DNA of 64,000 nt from NCBI GenBank assembly GCA_030144725.1, contig JASKMD010000016.1, positions 797,075-861,074 of the forward strand, in the 5' to 3' direction. Made by a program: the position numbers and the translations under genes. This DNA is from Haematococcus lacustris. Taxonomy: Eukaryota; Chlorophyta; Chlorophyceae; Chlamydomonadales; Haematococcaceae. Positions 43,298 through 53,130 of the stretch are shown here, piece by piece; the stretch's first letter is position 1; each line of letters opens with the position of its first letter. A model generated the notes under the pieces. That model saw only the letters and a list, made by a program, of their open reading frames with translations. It had not been told where the DNA came from and did no database searches.

Positions 43298-43912
43298 GTT
43301 GCTGCTGCTGCTGCTGCTGCCGCCGCTGATGCTGCTGATGCTGCTGATGCCGCTGATGCTGCCGCCGCTGATGCTGATGCTGCTGCCACCGCTGCCTCCG
43401 CTGCTGCCGTTGCCGGTATTGCCCACTGTTGGTGTTGCCGCTGCTGGTGTTGCCACTGCCGCTGCTGCTGCTGCCGCTGATGCTGTCGCTCCTGATGCTG
43501 CAGCTGCTTATGCTGCTGCTGCTGCCGGTGTTGCCGCTGCTGCTGCTGTCGCTGCTGCCAGTGTTGCCACTGTTGCCACTGCCGCTGCTGCTGCTGCCGC
43601 TCCTGATGCTGCTGCCGATGCTGCTGCTGCTGCTGCCGGTGTTGCCGCTGTGCTGCTGCTGCCAGTGTTGCCGTGTTGCCACTGCTGCTGCCGCTGCCGC
43701 TGATGCTGTCGCTCCTCATGCTGCCGCCGCTCTTGCTGCTGCTGCCGCTGCTGCCGCCGCCGCTGCTGCTACTGCTGTTGCTGTTGCCGGTGTTGCCGCT
43801 GCTGGTGTTGCCGCTGCTGTCGCTGCTGCCAGTGTTGCCGCTGTTGTTGCTGCTGCCGCTGATGCTGTCGCTCCTGATGCTGCTGCCAGTGTTGCCGTTG
43901 TTGCCCCTGCAG
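43298..43912. repeat. CTG/CCG triplet-rich tract
   Basis: About 600 bp dominated by CTG, CCG, GTT and GAT triplets in 3-bp phase, giving open frames of poly-Leu, poly-Ala or Ser/Gln type on both strands. There is no start context or conserved domain. This is degenerate trinucleotide repeat. Confidence 0.85.
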
Positions 43913-44256
43913 CCCCCGCAGGCAGCACCGCCTCCCCTTTGGCAGCCATCATGTGGCGAGCTATTCTTCTCCCGACTGCAGCCACCCCACAAGCAGCCAT
44001 GTCCCACCCTATGCCATTCATGCTTGGCTTTGGAATGGCTTGGCATTGGAATGGTGCAACGATTGATCTCTGTTATTCATTTCGTGCAACTCGTTAGGCT
44101 ATCGACGTCTGCATGGTCAAATTAGCATCAGGCCATGACGTATGCGATTGTAAGCTCTGAGTACCGGAGCCGTAGACCCCTTGCCCCTAGCCATCCAACT
44201 ACCCATTATGAGAAAATAAGGACGCCTATATTTTTCCCTATACCTCAGATATACCT

Positions 44257-47200
44257 GATGATGTGATCACCCACTGCAAAACACTAGGCACACATATCCA
44301 GGATCTGGCCATCCAGGCAAGGCAAGAAAATAGGCATATACCACTCCCAGGCAGCCTCCCACACATTTACGACGAATCCGGCAACTTTACCATCTCCACC
44401 ATGAACCACTACTTATACCATTACCACAAGGACCTCCACCTATGCCCTGCCGCCACCGAGCTTACACCTGGAAACATCACACCCGAGCTCCTCACCACGC
44501 TCACTGATAGGATAGACAGTTACACCAACACAGCTGCCATTCTCATCACCCACAATCATGCCACAACCATCCGCCACATCGACAACGCATGGCAATGGCT
44601 GGACTCGGAACGGGGCCGCCCCTGGCGGCTGGACACTCCGGAAGACTGGCTTCAGCTGCATGGCATGCTCGTTCTAATTAAAAAGGGCGACGCGGCTAAT
44701 ACCAACCTTATCCAACCGTTATGCTGGCTAGCAGACCCTACAAGGCGCGGCACAACGGAGCAGCTGGAACAACACCTACGCGCCGCGCACGTGGACCTCA
44801 CTAATGACCTGCGCACACAACCCGCGCATAGCCCCCGAAGCGACCGGCCGCCACCCAAAGTAGGAACCGCACAACCAGCGAGTAACAAGCGCGACGCCAC
44901 GGCTACAGAAGACACACACCCGGCAAACAAACACGCTCAGTCGCGACATCGCCAAGCCGCCCCCACCGTCACACTATCAACACAAAGCAGGACACGCAGC
45001 GACAAACGGCCCACATCAACAGACCACCCTAATGGGACATTCAGAAGACGGACCAAACCAAAGGCACAACCTAGAGACTCGCACAAGCAGACCCTAATCT
45101 ACCAATACACAGCCCCCACCCCGCCTCCAGCCGCTCACCCCACAGATAACCCATCAGTGAGTACAGAAGCACAACACAACACCCTGCCAACCCGGCAGCC
45201 ACAACCAACACACAATCGACAGCATATCACACTTACGACCCTGAACGTCAGAAGCCTCCATAGGTCCAGGAAAGACGTCCTAAACCTTGTGCATCAACAC
45301 AGCCCGGACATCCTGGTCCTAACTGAAACCATGACCCAGCCCAAGAGCAACAATCCAGGCTCTGGCTGGCTGAAGAGAGTCATGCCAGACTATACGACAC
45401 ATCGACACAGAGGCCACAGTGAAGTGCTGATAGGCATCAAACACAACCTAGCCATCCAAATGCAAACCAAGATGCTCCCGCCGTGCACGGATGCAGAGGT
45501 AAACGCACGATGCGTCATCCTGACCCTCAACCAACACCAGTGCGAACAACTCACGATCATCGCCACGTACTGGCCGTCGGGAAACAACGGCGACGCGCTC
45601 TCACTGCGGGGGAAAATGCAAGAACACATACGAACAGCCACGGGCCACCTACCCGGCTCACTCATCCTTGCGGGAGATATCAACGCCACGATGAAAACAG
45701 AGGATCGCTCCGAGCACACCGAGTACACACAAGATAACATGATGAGGGGGTTCGCCACAGAAATGCACCTGAAGGAAGCTGATCCCGACGACCGGGCCTG
45801 GACCTACCAACAACCGCACTGCAAAAGCCGCATCGACGCCATCCTAACACGCGACGCAAGGCACGGCCCTGAGCACCGCACGCACGTCGATACCAACGCC
45901 TATTTGAGCGACCACAGGCCACTCACCGCCACACTGAATACAGCCCGACTGGGCATAGACCTGGCAGCCCCACACAAACCTCCAAAGCACATCCACACCA
46001 TCCTCACCACCCCCATTACCAATAAGGACAGGGAAGCCTACCGCCTGGCAGTGCAACAACCCAGCTCAGGCGTCCCACAATTGCATGCAGAACTGACAGC
46101 CTTCTTAGCCCCCATATACACAGAGGCTACCCACCACCTGGCTACGCTTGGCAAGACCAACCCCCAACAACCACATCGCCTGACAACAGTGGCAGGTCTC
46201 TCGGCCAGGAAAGCTGTAGACACCGCAGCCACCATGCTTACACATCTCCTACAAACCTGCAGGACGGCAGCTATAAAGACATGCAACACTAAGACCCTTA
46301 CAAGGGGAGGCCAGCACTACCAACGCAGGACCATGTGCAGGATTAGACTGGCACTGGGCAGAAAGCTTAAGACCACTAGAGACCTCAGCCGGAAGGCTAA
46401 CTCCCTCTTTAAGGAAACCAACGTGCACCCGACAATCGACGATCTCATTCCAAAGACAGATGCGACAAACGGAGAGATAAGGGACGCGGTGCAAGCGCGC
46501 CAGGGCGACGATACAACCGACAATCACGTGCAAGCCGCGCTCGCCCAACTGACCAATACGTACCGCGACCAAATCCACCAACTAGACGACGACGACTCCG
46601 CACTCGCCATCGCGCAAGCTCGCGTCAGAATGCAACAACTGATCAGCACCCAGCCCAAGAAGGCTAACAAACGTATCCTACGCCCGTCCCGCACCGACCA
46701 CAAAGGCCTGCAGGCGCTAGCTGATCCTGACACCAAAACCATATGCACTGCCCCCGCCGAACTAAACCGGATAATCACCGCCGCATATGGGCAGAAGCTG
46801 TCAGCCCCGACCCCCAAGACCGGCCACTACACTAACACACAGACACGTAACTACCCGTGGGCTCGCGCCAAAGCAGACGACGCCTTCGCAATGCACGCAT
46901 GCCAAAAAATACACTGGCTGCACACAGCCATCATGGACAAGGCAGGCTTCCAGGAATGCCTCAGTAGGCTGGCAGGAGGCAAGGCCCCGGGACCAGACGG
47001 CGTGGAAAACGAAATCATCAAGATGTTGCCATGGGAGATGCGGGAAACCATCCACCAGCTCTTCATCATCATGTGGGCAACAGGCTGCACATCCACCACG
47101 TGGAAAACCAGTGACACATGCCTGCTCTACAAGGACAAGGGGGAAGAAACAGACCTTAACTCCTACAGGCCAGTGGGCCTAGCCAACACCGTTTATAAGT

Positions 47201-50200
47201 TGTGGACCAGCCTCATTACCAAGACACTGTCTGAATATGCTGAAGCTAATGGGATGCTCAGCAAGAACCAGGCTGGGTTCCGCTCAGACAGGGACACCAC
47301 ACAACAGCTGCAGATGCTCGTCATGGCCCTTGAGGATGCTAAACTGGCCAAGGCAGATATCTATGCACTCCTGGTCGACTTCACCAGTGCGTTCAACACC
47401 ACCTGCCAGGACAAGCTGCTATGGATCATGCACGACCTAGGCTTCCCCACGGACGCTACTGACGCAGTAAAAGACCTATACACCGGCGCCACAACGCGCT
47501 TTAAAACCCCGTACGGCCATACTGACCCGGTCCCAGTCAACCGGGGCACCATACAAGGCGATTCTCTCTCGCCCTTCCTATTTCTCATCTACATTGAACC
47601 CCTCCTGCGATGGCTGCAAGTGGGCGCGAGGGGCTATAAATTCAAATCAGCAACAGCCGACAGCGGGGAACGCGCCACCGTCAGCAGCATCGACTATGCG
47701 GATGACATAGCCATACTCTGCAACACCCTTCGCAACCTCCGATGCCAAGCGGACAAACTCTCAGCCTTCTCGGACTGGGGTCATCTCATCATCTCACACA
47801 GTAAAACCCTCGCTACCGCGGCGCTCCACCACTCGGTCGAAACCGGCATGTGCAGCAACGCGGCCGAAGCGGACAAGCGGGCCCGCCAACAACTCCAAAC
47901 CATCAGCCTACAAGGGAAACCCGTCACCTACCACCGCCCAACCTCACCCTTCACCTACCTGGGGGTGCTCATCACCATGACGCTGGACTGGAAACCACAA
48001 CACACAGCTATGATTACCCAGCTCCGCCAAAAACTCGAGAGACTCAGACGCTCCTTTGCTAGCGCTAGACAGGCCATACACATCATCCGCACGGCCATCA
48101 TACCCAGCCTAGCCTACAGCTTCTGTGCCGTGCCCTGCACCCCTGGAGACCTTGAGCTATACGACAGGTCCATCAATCAATGCGTGAAGCTTAAGCTCAG
48201 ACTCCCCCTGGGAACGCCCAATGCCATCATCAGAGAAGACGCCGGGAAACTAGGCATGGGCATCAGCTCCACAGCCCAGGAATACCATGCTCGCAATACG
48301 ACAGCCCTCACACACAGCCTCCAGTCCACAGATGTGGCACACGCCCACATCTCGAGGAGCATGCTGCACAAACAAATCACTTGGCTCAGTACCCAAGCTA
48401 GCACACAAGGACACCGCATGCTCACCCTCCTTCACCATACTCTCAGGGCGCGGCAGCTAGTTTATGCCTCTATATCCGGGCTGTCGGCCACGGAAGAGGG
48501 GCTACCTCTCTATCATGAGGAATGCCAAACACTCGGCCGCCTCATCACACAAGCCAGCAGCTCTCAAGCACACGATGTCGTTAGTGCCAGCATCACCTGC
48601 CTCAAAAGCCTCGGCGTCACGCACGCCTCTGAGCTCAGCTGCAAGGGTAACACACACATCATCACCGGTAGCATGCTCACATTGAAGTACGGGAAAAAGG
48701 TCAAGCAGAAGCACATCATCGCCCTCAACAAACTTGCGGCCATGGCGGCCCAGCCCTCATGCCCAGACGCGACCGTTACGCGCACCATCCGGGACAGCCG
48801 CAACACATCACTCGACCTCCCGCCCGACCAACGCAGAATCACACCGTGGGCCGCGGGCCTCACGGAACTTGCGCCCACACCCACAGTGCCAGACACCAGA
48901 ACTCGCTATATGGATATGAAAGCGTATGCGGTCAAGCACGCAACTCAACCGGCGACGGCGGACCGGACTGCAGCGGCACCCGCAGCCCACGAAGCCATAA
49001 GGACAAGCTCACGCCTGCTGAAACGAGAGCAACGAGCAACACAACCGGCCACAACGAAGCCCACCCCGACCAAGGCGGGCATGAAACGGAGCAACGAGGG
49101 CAGACAGATACAAACCATCCCGGAGGATATAGTGCACATAACAGGCCTCGACCTTCCAGGGCTCTCCAGCTGGAAGGTGGATAAAGCCTGCAGATGTAAA
49201 CCCAAACACCTAGGCTGCATGCTAGGGGCCATGTACGGCCACCAAGAGGCCATTACCAGCATAGATGGCTGGCAATGGGACGGCATCAACAAGGAAAACT
49301 ACTACAAGGTACACTGGAAACCCACAGTCATAGATAGATGGGCACTACCACTATGTGCAGAAGAAGGCTATACACCCACACACATAGAGACCATCAGTAG
49401 GGAAGAGGCTAAGGACGTGTGCACTTGTGAGCTGTGCTGGCTACCAAGAGGGGACAGCCCCACGTGCCACAACTGCAAGAGGGCCTACCACCCGGCCTGC
49501 CTCGAGCAAGCCCATTTGTCAGGACACAAGGAACCAGGATATTGGCTGTGCCCTATATGCAAGTTTGGCAGCAATGACTTTAAGACTACCATGCGTCTGT
49601 CAGCGCACTCGGACCTCATACGAGTTCACTGGCGCCCCACCCTCGAACCGGCACCTCTCATCACGGCACACCTGGACTACCTGGCGCGACGCAGCGACTA
49701 TGAAGAGGAAAATAATAGGATACAAGAAGCTAGATACGCGCGGCCTGACACACAGCTGCCGACACACACCCGGCAGGGACTGCCGGACCCGCACACCTGG
49801 CTACCCCGGTGCACCAACCTCCACTCGAAGGCCACCTTCCACACGTACCCCATCAACCCGCAGACGGACATCGTCGGGACGGGCAATTGCGAAACCTTCC
49901 TCCAACTGCACCCCCACATGACCACCCCCGCGATGAACGTAAGCACGGGGGAGCCCATCATGCCCAAACACGACCTAGTGCAACACGTAACGGTTCACGA
50001 CGAGTCGGGTCGCACAGTAGGCCTCCTGACCAAACAACAACACCAACACCTACACACTTGGCTACAACACACACCACACACACGCAACCTGGCCACAGAA
50101 CTGGTGGCCCTCCTAAGGAGACAGGATACACAGAGCAGCCACCACCCCATGGGAGGGGCACAAGACAAAGCCCTCACCACCCTACACACCACACGAAGCT

Positions 50201-52260
50201 TTCCAAGTACCGTCCAAAGGTGGGCTGACCCACTCACAGTTAGACCAGAAACCACTACCTATTGGAGCCCTGACATCAATGACACGGCCTTTGGGGCACA
50301 TCACAACTGCCTACTGGTACGCCACACTGGCTTATCCACATGGAATGTACCGGCAGACGATGCAGTGGCACTGAAATGCGTCAACCATGCTATACACTCA
50401 GCTACACAGGAGGAGGCCATGGCAACCATCATGCTGATCCCTGGGAAAAAGGGCATCTCCTACCCTAAACACATTGACACCCTGCGGCGCTACCCTGAAT
50501 ACTGCCAGCACCTGGCTAGCATACCCTCCACCAAGACCAGATGCCCCAAGCCAGGCAAGCACGCCAACCTCCACATCTACGTCATTTGGAATGCAGCGGG
50601 ACGACAACTCGTCACCAAAGGCAACCCCCAAGGATGGCTGGCTAGCACTTCCACTGCCCTCCACCCCCAACGAGACACACACCCAATCCGCAACAGACCA
50701 ACGAACCAAAGCCAGCCAGCCACACCCCCCAGCGGCCACAAACAACACATGCGCCTGCCGCTGGACAGGGACCTGCCCACCTCGGGGCACCAACGCAGCC
50801 ACCAACAGCTCACGCAACACTCCACGACGCAGCCACGGATGGCCATCACCGAATGGGCCACCATCGCGTACTCAGACGGCAGCTGCATCAAGACCTCCGG
50901 GGCGGACCCAGCGCGCGTCGGTGCGGGGGTCTATATCCCGGAGAACAACATCCTCATCACAGTCGCCATGGACGACCCAGAAAGCAACACTATCAACAAG
51001 GCAGAACTCACGGCGATATACGCGGCACTCAAAGCGGGGGCCAAACGCATCGCCACCGACAGCCTATGCTCGCTCTACCAAATCCGCCGAGCCCTCGCTA
51101 ATCCGATGTCGCTCATCACACATAGACACAAGGACATCCTGACAGCCATCGCCACCCTCATCATCGACAGCCCCGCCACGATACAATTCTATAAAGTCCG
51201 GGCCCACTTGGGCATTATCGGAAATGAAGGCGCAGACGCCCTAGCCAAGCACGCGGCGCTACACCCAGAGCTTGCCAACACCCCAGCCTACAGCCCGACT
51301 ACACGCAAAGAGACGACCTTCTGGCTTAGCACCGCGGCCGACAGCGGATCCCCCGCCCCACTGCCGGACTGCCGCCAAAGCGTGCGGGCACATATGCACC
51401 ACAAACACAAGCTTGGCCTTGCCAACCAAGACAGCATCTACTACCTAATGTCCCAAGAAATCACGAAGGTCGCAGCACCAGGTGCGGGCGATAGAGTGAT
51501 GACCGACACGAACATCTCCACCCACGCACAACGAACGGCCCTTCTATACCGCACCGGCGGGCTTTACAACCAAAAGCTAGCTTTGCGCTGGAAACGGGCG
51601 ACTGACGACCGCTGCCCACTTTGCGGGGAAGCCGACAGTGCCACTCATCTCCTATCGGGCTGCAGCGAGACCTTACCGCTTGTGCAAGAAAGGCACAACG
51701 GGGCCGGCCGCCTCATCGTTAAAGCTATCAGCAAAGGGACCCTGGGCGGGTACATCCGGTTCGCGGACACCGGCAGCTGGGAGAAGGGAGCGAAGGAAGA
51801 CCTTGACCTCCCTAACGACACACTACACACAACGCTACGATCACTCGGACTGAAAACAGCGGCCACCAAAAACACCACTAGACCAGACATACTCATGGTG
51901 ACGCCGCAAGCGAAGGTGGGCAACGGCGGCAAAGCCAAGAAACGGGTCACCATCATAGAAATCAAATACTGCTCGGACTCAAGGTGGACTGATCAATTAG
52001 ACAGGGCAACCAACCAACACACCAAACTAGCTCAGACCATACGCAAGGAAGGCCATATGGTTGAGATCAGACCAATCCTCCTGGGCATAGGCGGCATAAC
52101 GTATGAAACACACACACGGCAACACCTCCTGGCCCTGGGGGTCACACAAGCCAACACTACCAAACTATCAAACAAGCTAACACGGCACGCGGTGGAGTCA
52201 GCCCACTCCATTGCAAAGACAAGCTACAGACTAAGGGCCACTAAAGGGGGGGGAGGGTAA
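44257..52260 (+). CDS. Host LINE polyprotein, main 2.67-kaa frame: APE, RT, PHD, RNase H, CCHC, restriction-like endonuclease
   Basis: Unbroken frame; residues are counted from the GTG at 44263. It starts inside Josephin-like module 2 (His 97, Asp 112). A basic linker follows. APE endonuclease, about 320-555: T-L-N-V-R-S, L-T-E-T, A-T-Y-W-P-S-G, A-G-D-I-N-A, L-S-D-H-R-P-L. RT, about 890-1270: Y-A-D-D near 1145. C4HC3 PHD finger, 1722-1766. RNase H, about 2198-2340: S-D-G-S, K-A-E-L-T, A-T-D-S, G-A-D-A-L-A-K. CCHC, 2451-2467. Restriction-like endonuclease: R-P-D at 2540-2542, E2566 and K2568. The frame is open to TAA at 52258. It is a 5'-truncated coding unit because of the upstream insertion and has no native start. 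Both endonucleases keep their catalytic residues. This architecture defines the Dualen/RandI group. Confidence 0.93.
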   Translation, partial: DDVITHCKTLGTHIQDLAIQARQENRHIPLPGSLPHIYDESGNFTISTMNHYLYHYHKDLHLCPAATELTPGNITPELLTTLTDRIDSYTNTAAILITHNHATTIRHIDNAWQWLDSERGRPWRLDTPEDWLQLHGMLVLIKKGDAANTNLIQPLCWLADPTRRGTTEQLEQHLRAAHVDLTNDLRTQPAHSPRSDRPPPKVGTAQPASNKRDATATEDTHPANKHAQSRHRQAAPTVTLSTQSRTRSDKRPTSTDHPNGTFRRRTKPKAQPRDSHKQTLIYQYTAPTPPPAAHPTDNPSVSTEAQHNTLPTRQPQPTHNRQHITLTTLNVRSLHRSRKDVLNLVHQHSPDILVLTETMTQPKSNNPGSGWLKRVMPDYTTHRHRGHSEVLIGIKHNLAIQMQTKMLPPCTDAEVNARCVILTLNQHQCEQLTIIATYWPSGNNGDALSLRGKMQEHIRTATGHLPGSLILAGDINATMKTEDRSEHTEYTQDNMMRGFATEMHLKEADPDDRAWTYQQPHCKSRIDAILTRDARHGPEHRTHVDTNAYLSDHRPLTATLNTARLGIDLAAPHKPPKHIHTILTTPITNKDREAYRLAVQQPSSGVPQLHAELTAFLAPIYTEATHHLATLGKTNPQQPHRLTTVAGLSARKAVDTAATMLTHLLQTCRTAAIKTCNTKTLTRGGQHYQRRTMCRIRLALGRKLKTTRDLSRKANSLFKETNVHPTIDDLIPKTDATNGEIRDAVQARQGDDTTDNHVQAALAQLTNTYRDQIHQLDDDDSALAIAQARVRMQQLISTQPKKANKRILRPSRTDHKGLQALADPDTKTICTAPAELNRIITAAYGQKLSAPTPKTGHYTNTQTRNYPWARAKADDAFAMHACQKIHWLHTAIMDKAGFQECLSRLAGGKAPGPDGVENEIIKMLPWEMRETIHQLFIIMWATGCTSTTWKTSDTCLLYKDKGEETDLNSYRPVGLANTVYKLWTSLITKTLSEYAEANGMLSKNQAGFRSDRDTTQQLQMLVMALEDAKLAKADIYALLVDFTSAFNTTCQDKLLWIMHDLGFPTDATDAVKDLYTGATTRFKTPYGHTDPVPVNRGTIQGDSLSPFLFLIYIEPLLRWLQVGARGYKFKSATADSGERATVSSIDYADDIAILCNTLRNLRCQADKLSAFSDWGHLIISHSKTLATAALHHSVETGMCSNAAEADKRARQQLQTISLQGKPVTYHRPTSPFTYLGVLITMTLDWKPQHTAMITQLRQKLERLRRSFASARQAIHIIRTAIIPSLAYSFCAVPCTPGDLELYDRSINQCVKLKLRLPLGTPNAIIREDAGKLGMGISSTAQEYHARNTTALTHSLQSTDVAHAHISRSMLHKQITWLSTQASTQGHRMLTLLHHTLRARQLVYASISGLSATEEGLPLYHEECQTLGRLITQASSSQAHDVVSASITCLKSLGVTHASELSCKGNTHIITGSMLTLKYGKKVKQKHIIALNKLAAMAAQPSCPDATVTRTIRDSRNTSLDLPPDQRRITPWAAGLTELAPTPTVPDTRTRYMDMKAYAVKHATQPATADRTAAAPAAHEAIRTSSRLLKREQRATQPATTKPTPTKAGMKRSNEGRQIQTIPEDIVHITGLDLPGLSSWKVDKACRCKPKHLGCMLGAMYGHQEAITSIDGWQWDGINKENYYKVHWKPTVIDRWALPLCAEEGYTPTHIETISREEAKDVCTCELCWLPRGDSPTCHNCKRAYHPACLEQAHLSGHKEPGYWLCPICKFGSNDFKTTMRLSAHSDLIRVHWRPTLEPAPLITAHLDYLARRSDYEEENNRIQEARYARPDTQLPTHTRQGLPDPHTWLPRCTNLHSKATFHTYPINPQTDIVGTGNCETFLQLHPHMTTPAMNVSTGEPIMPKHDLVQHVTVHDESGRTVGLLTKQQHQHLHTWLQHTPHTRNLATELVALLRRQDTQSSHHPMGGAQDKALTTLHTTRSFPSTVQRWADPLTVRPETTTYWSPDINDTAFGAHHNCLLVRHTGLSTWNVPADDAVALKCVNHAIHSATQEEAMATIMLIPGKKGISYPKHIDTLRRYPEYCQHLASIPSTKTRCPKPGKHANLHIYVIWNAAGRQLVTKGNPQGWLASTSTALHPQRDTHPIRNRPTNQSQPATPPSGHKQHMRLPLDRDLPTSGHQRSHQQLTQHSTTQPRMAITEWATIAYSDGSCIKTSGADPARVGAGVYIPENNILITVAMDDPESNTINKAELTAIYAALKAGAKRIATDSLCSLYQIRRALANPMSLITHRHKDILTAIATLIIDSPATIQFYKVRAHLGIIGNEGADALAKHAALHPELANTPAYSPTTRKETTFWLSTAADSGSPAPLPDCRQSVRAHMHHKHKLGLANQDSIYYLMSQEITKVAAPGAGDRVMTDTNISTHAQRTALLYRTGGLYNQKLALRWKRATDDRCPLCGEADSATHLLSGCSETLPLVQERHNGAGRLIVKAISKGTLGGYIRFADTGSWEKGAKEDLDLPNDTLHTTLRSLGLKTAATKNTTRPDILMVTPQAKVGNGGKAKKRVTIIEIKYCSDSRWTDQLDRATNQHTKLAQTIRKEGHMVEIRPILLGIGGITYETHTRQHLLALGVTQANTTKLSNKLTRHAVESAHSIAKTSYRLRATKGGGG

Positions 52261-52385
52261 GGGGGGGTCGTCTCTTTTAGCCTGATGGTGGGAGCAGGCC
52301 GCGCCCCAGGCGGTAGCTCCTCCCTCAATGCACGCCGGTGTATTCCGGAGTAGTCTTCTTCTTTCTTCTTCTTTCTTCTTCTTCT
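52261..52385 (+). other. 3' untranslated end and TTC-rich tail of the host LINE
   Basis: After the stop comes a G-run, then GATGGTGGGAGCAGGCCG and CTCCTCCCTCAATGCACGCC, shared with the inner LINE. Next are a hairpin and a CTTCTTCTTT-type tail ending at about 52385. The tail is a mix of TTC and TTTC units, unlike the pure CTT tail of the inner copy. Confidence 0.85.
52332..52351 (+). promoter_or_regulatory. 3'-terminal RNA hairpin of the host LINE
   Basis: ACGCCGG-TGTATT-CCGGAGT: the same stem as in the inner LINE with one mismatched pair, just before the tail. The decay of one pair fits an old, inactive copy. Confidence 0.7.
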
Positions 52386-52799
52386 GTTGTCCATACAAGG
52401 GGCGTAGGTATCATTTGAGAAGAGGATATACGGCTAATGACCACCACCGTTTTCTTCATTATATCTTGACCATTCACAGCTTACAAATCACGGCATGGCA
52501 TGGTGTGGCATGAAACTAAGCGGAAGCTTAGGACAGCCTTTTAAAAGCTTTTGTACCATGCAACATTCTTCTTAGGTGGGCTCAAAATTGCTGCTGATTG
52601 CTATTACAAGACTGCACTGCCACACACCTACAGCCTGCTGCTGCTGTCCCATGCACTGCTCATGCACTACAGCCTGCAGCTCTTGCTGCTGCTCATAAAC
52701 TGCAACACACCTACAACCTGCTGCTGCTCATGCACTGCAGCACACCTGCAGCTACCTGCAGCCTGCTGCTACCTGCAGCCTGCACTGACACACACCTAC
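52386..52799 (+). repeat. Dispersed repeat R, copy 1, with CTGC-rich half
   Basis: Begins TGTTGTCCATACAAGGGG. Its first about 170 bp match 63217-63390, and in reverse 62935-63060 (shared words include GCTAATGACCACCACCG, GACCATTCAC and GGACAGCC). The second half is rich in CTGCTGCTCATGCACTGCAG words, as in the other two copies. No gene is visible. The host LINE tail joins exactly at its start, so it may have been the insertion target. Confidence 0.75.
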
Positions 52800-53130
52800 A
52801 GGCAGGTCAGGTCAGGGCAGGGTAGGGCAGGGCAAGGCAGGGCCGGGCAGGGAGGGGCAACGCAAGGCTGGGATGGGGTGGGGCAGGGCTGGGATGGGGT
52901 GGGGCAGGGCTGGGAGGGGGTGGGGCAGGGCTGGGATGGGGTGGGGCAGGGTTAGGCAGGGAGGGGGTGGGGCAGGGCTGGGAGGGGGTGGGGCAGGGCT
53001 GGGAAGGGGGGGGGCAGGGCTGGGCAGGGAGGGGAGGGGCAACGCAAGGCTGGGAGGGGATGGGGCAGGGCTGGGAAGGGAGGGGAGGGTCAAAGCAAGG
53101 CTGGGAGGGGGTGGGGCAGGGCTGGGATGC
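52800..53130 (+). repeat. G-rich minisatellite, 21-bp period
   Basis: Tandem copies of GGGCAGGGCTGGGATGGGGT with variants and partial units. Four or more closely spaced runs of at least three G per 25 bases on the plus strand give strong G-quadruplex potential. The open frames through it (G-W-G-R-A-G or P-A-P-P-H-P-S repeats) are products of the repeat. Confidence 0.9.

Larger units (their letters stand above)
41401..44252. mobile_element. 2.85-kb insertion in the host LINE protease module
   Basis: Splits module 2 between Q-P and D-D-V-I-T-H-C. ACCT occurs at both edges (41397-41400, 44253-44256). Removing the insert plus one ACCT restores the frame, so a 4-bp duplication is likely but not proven. 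Contents: a fold-back unit, repeated 20-bp motifs, two near-identical segments with a TTATAAGTA box (about 41777-41815, 42055-42090) and a long CTG/CCG-rich triplet tract. A perfect 14-bp inverted repeat (GGTATATCTGAGGT at 41569-41582, complement at 44242-44255) might mark the ends of a second, inner element. No transposase or RT frame is visible. Class unresolved. Confidence 0.65.
38919..52385 (+). mobile_element. Host Dualen-like LINE (plus strand), main body
   Basis: Body of the older LINE. Its 5' repeat array is split, with the left part at 20988-21193. It ends in a TTC-rich tail at about 52385, where a dispersed repeat begins at GTTGTCCATAC. Coding content: 38-aa repeats, N-terminal domain, 2A, two Josephin-like modules, APE, RT, PHD, RNase H, CCHC, restriction-like endonuclease. 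Breaks: TAG at 40615-40617, a 2.85-kb insertion at 41401-44252, and the nested LINE. The sense strand is strikingly rich in A and C. The 5' end and its target duplication are lost near the gap. Confidence 0.88.

Noticed and set aside
43071..44125. Poly-Leu/Ala/Ser/Gln frames in the triplet tract
   Set aside because: Low-complexity trinucleotide repeat, open on both strands, with no domain.
41401..44262. ATGAT at both edges as the target duplication of the 2.85-kb insert
   Set aside because: Removing the insert with ATGAT leaves a frameshift, whereas ACCT restores the frame.
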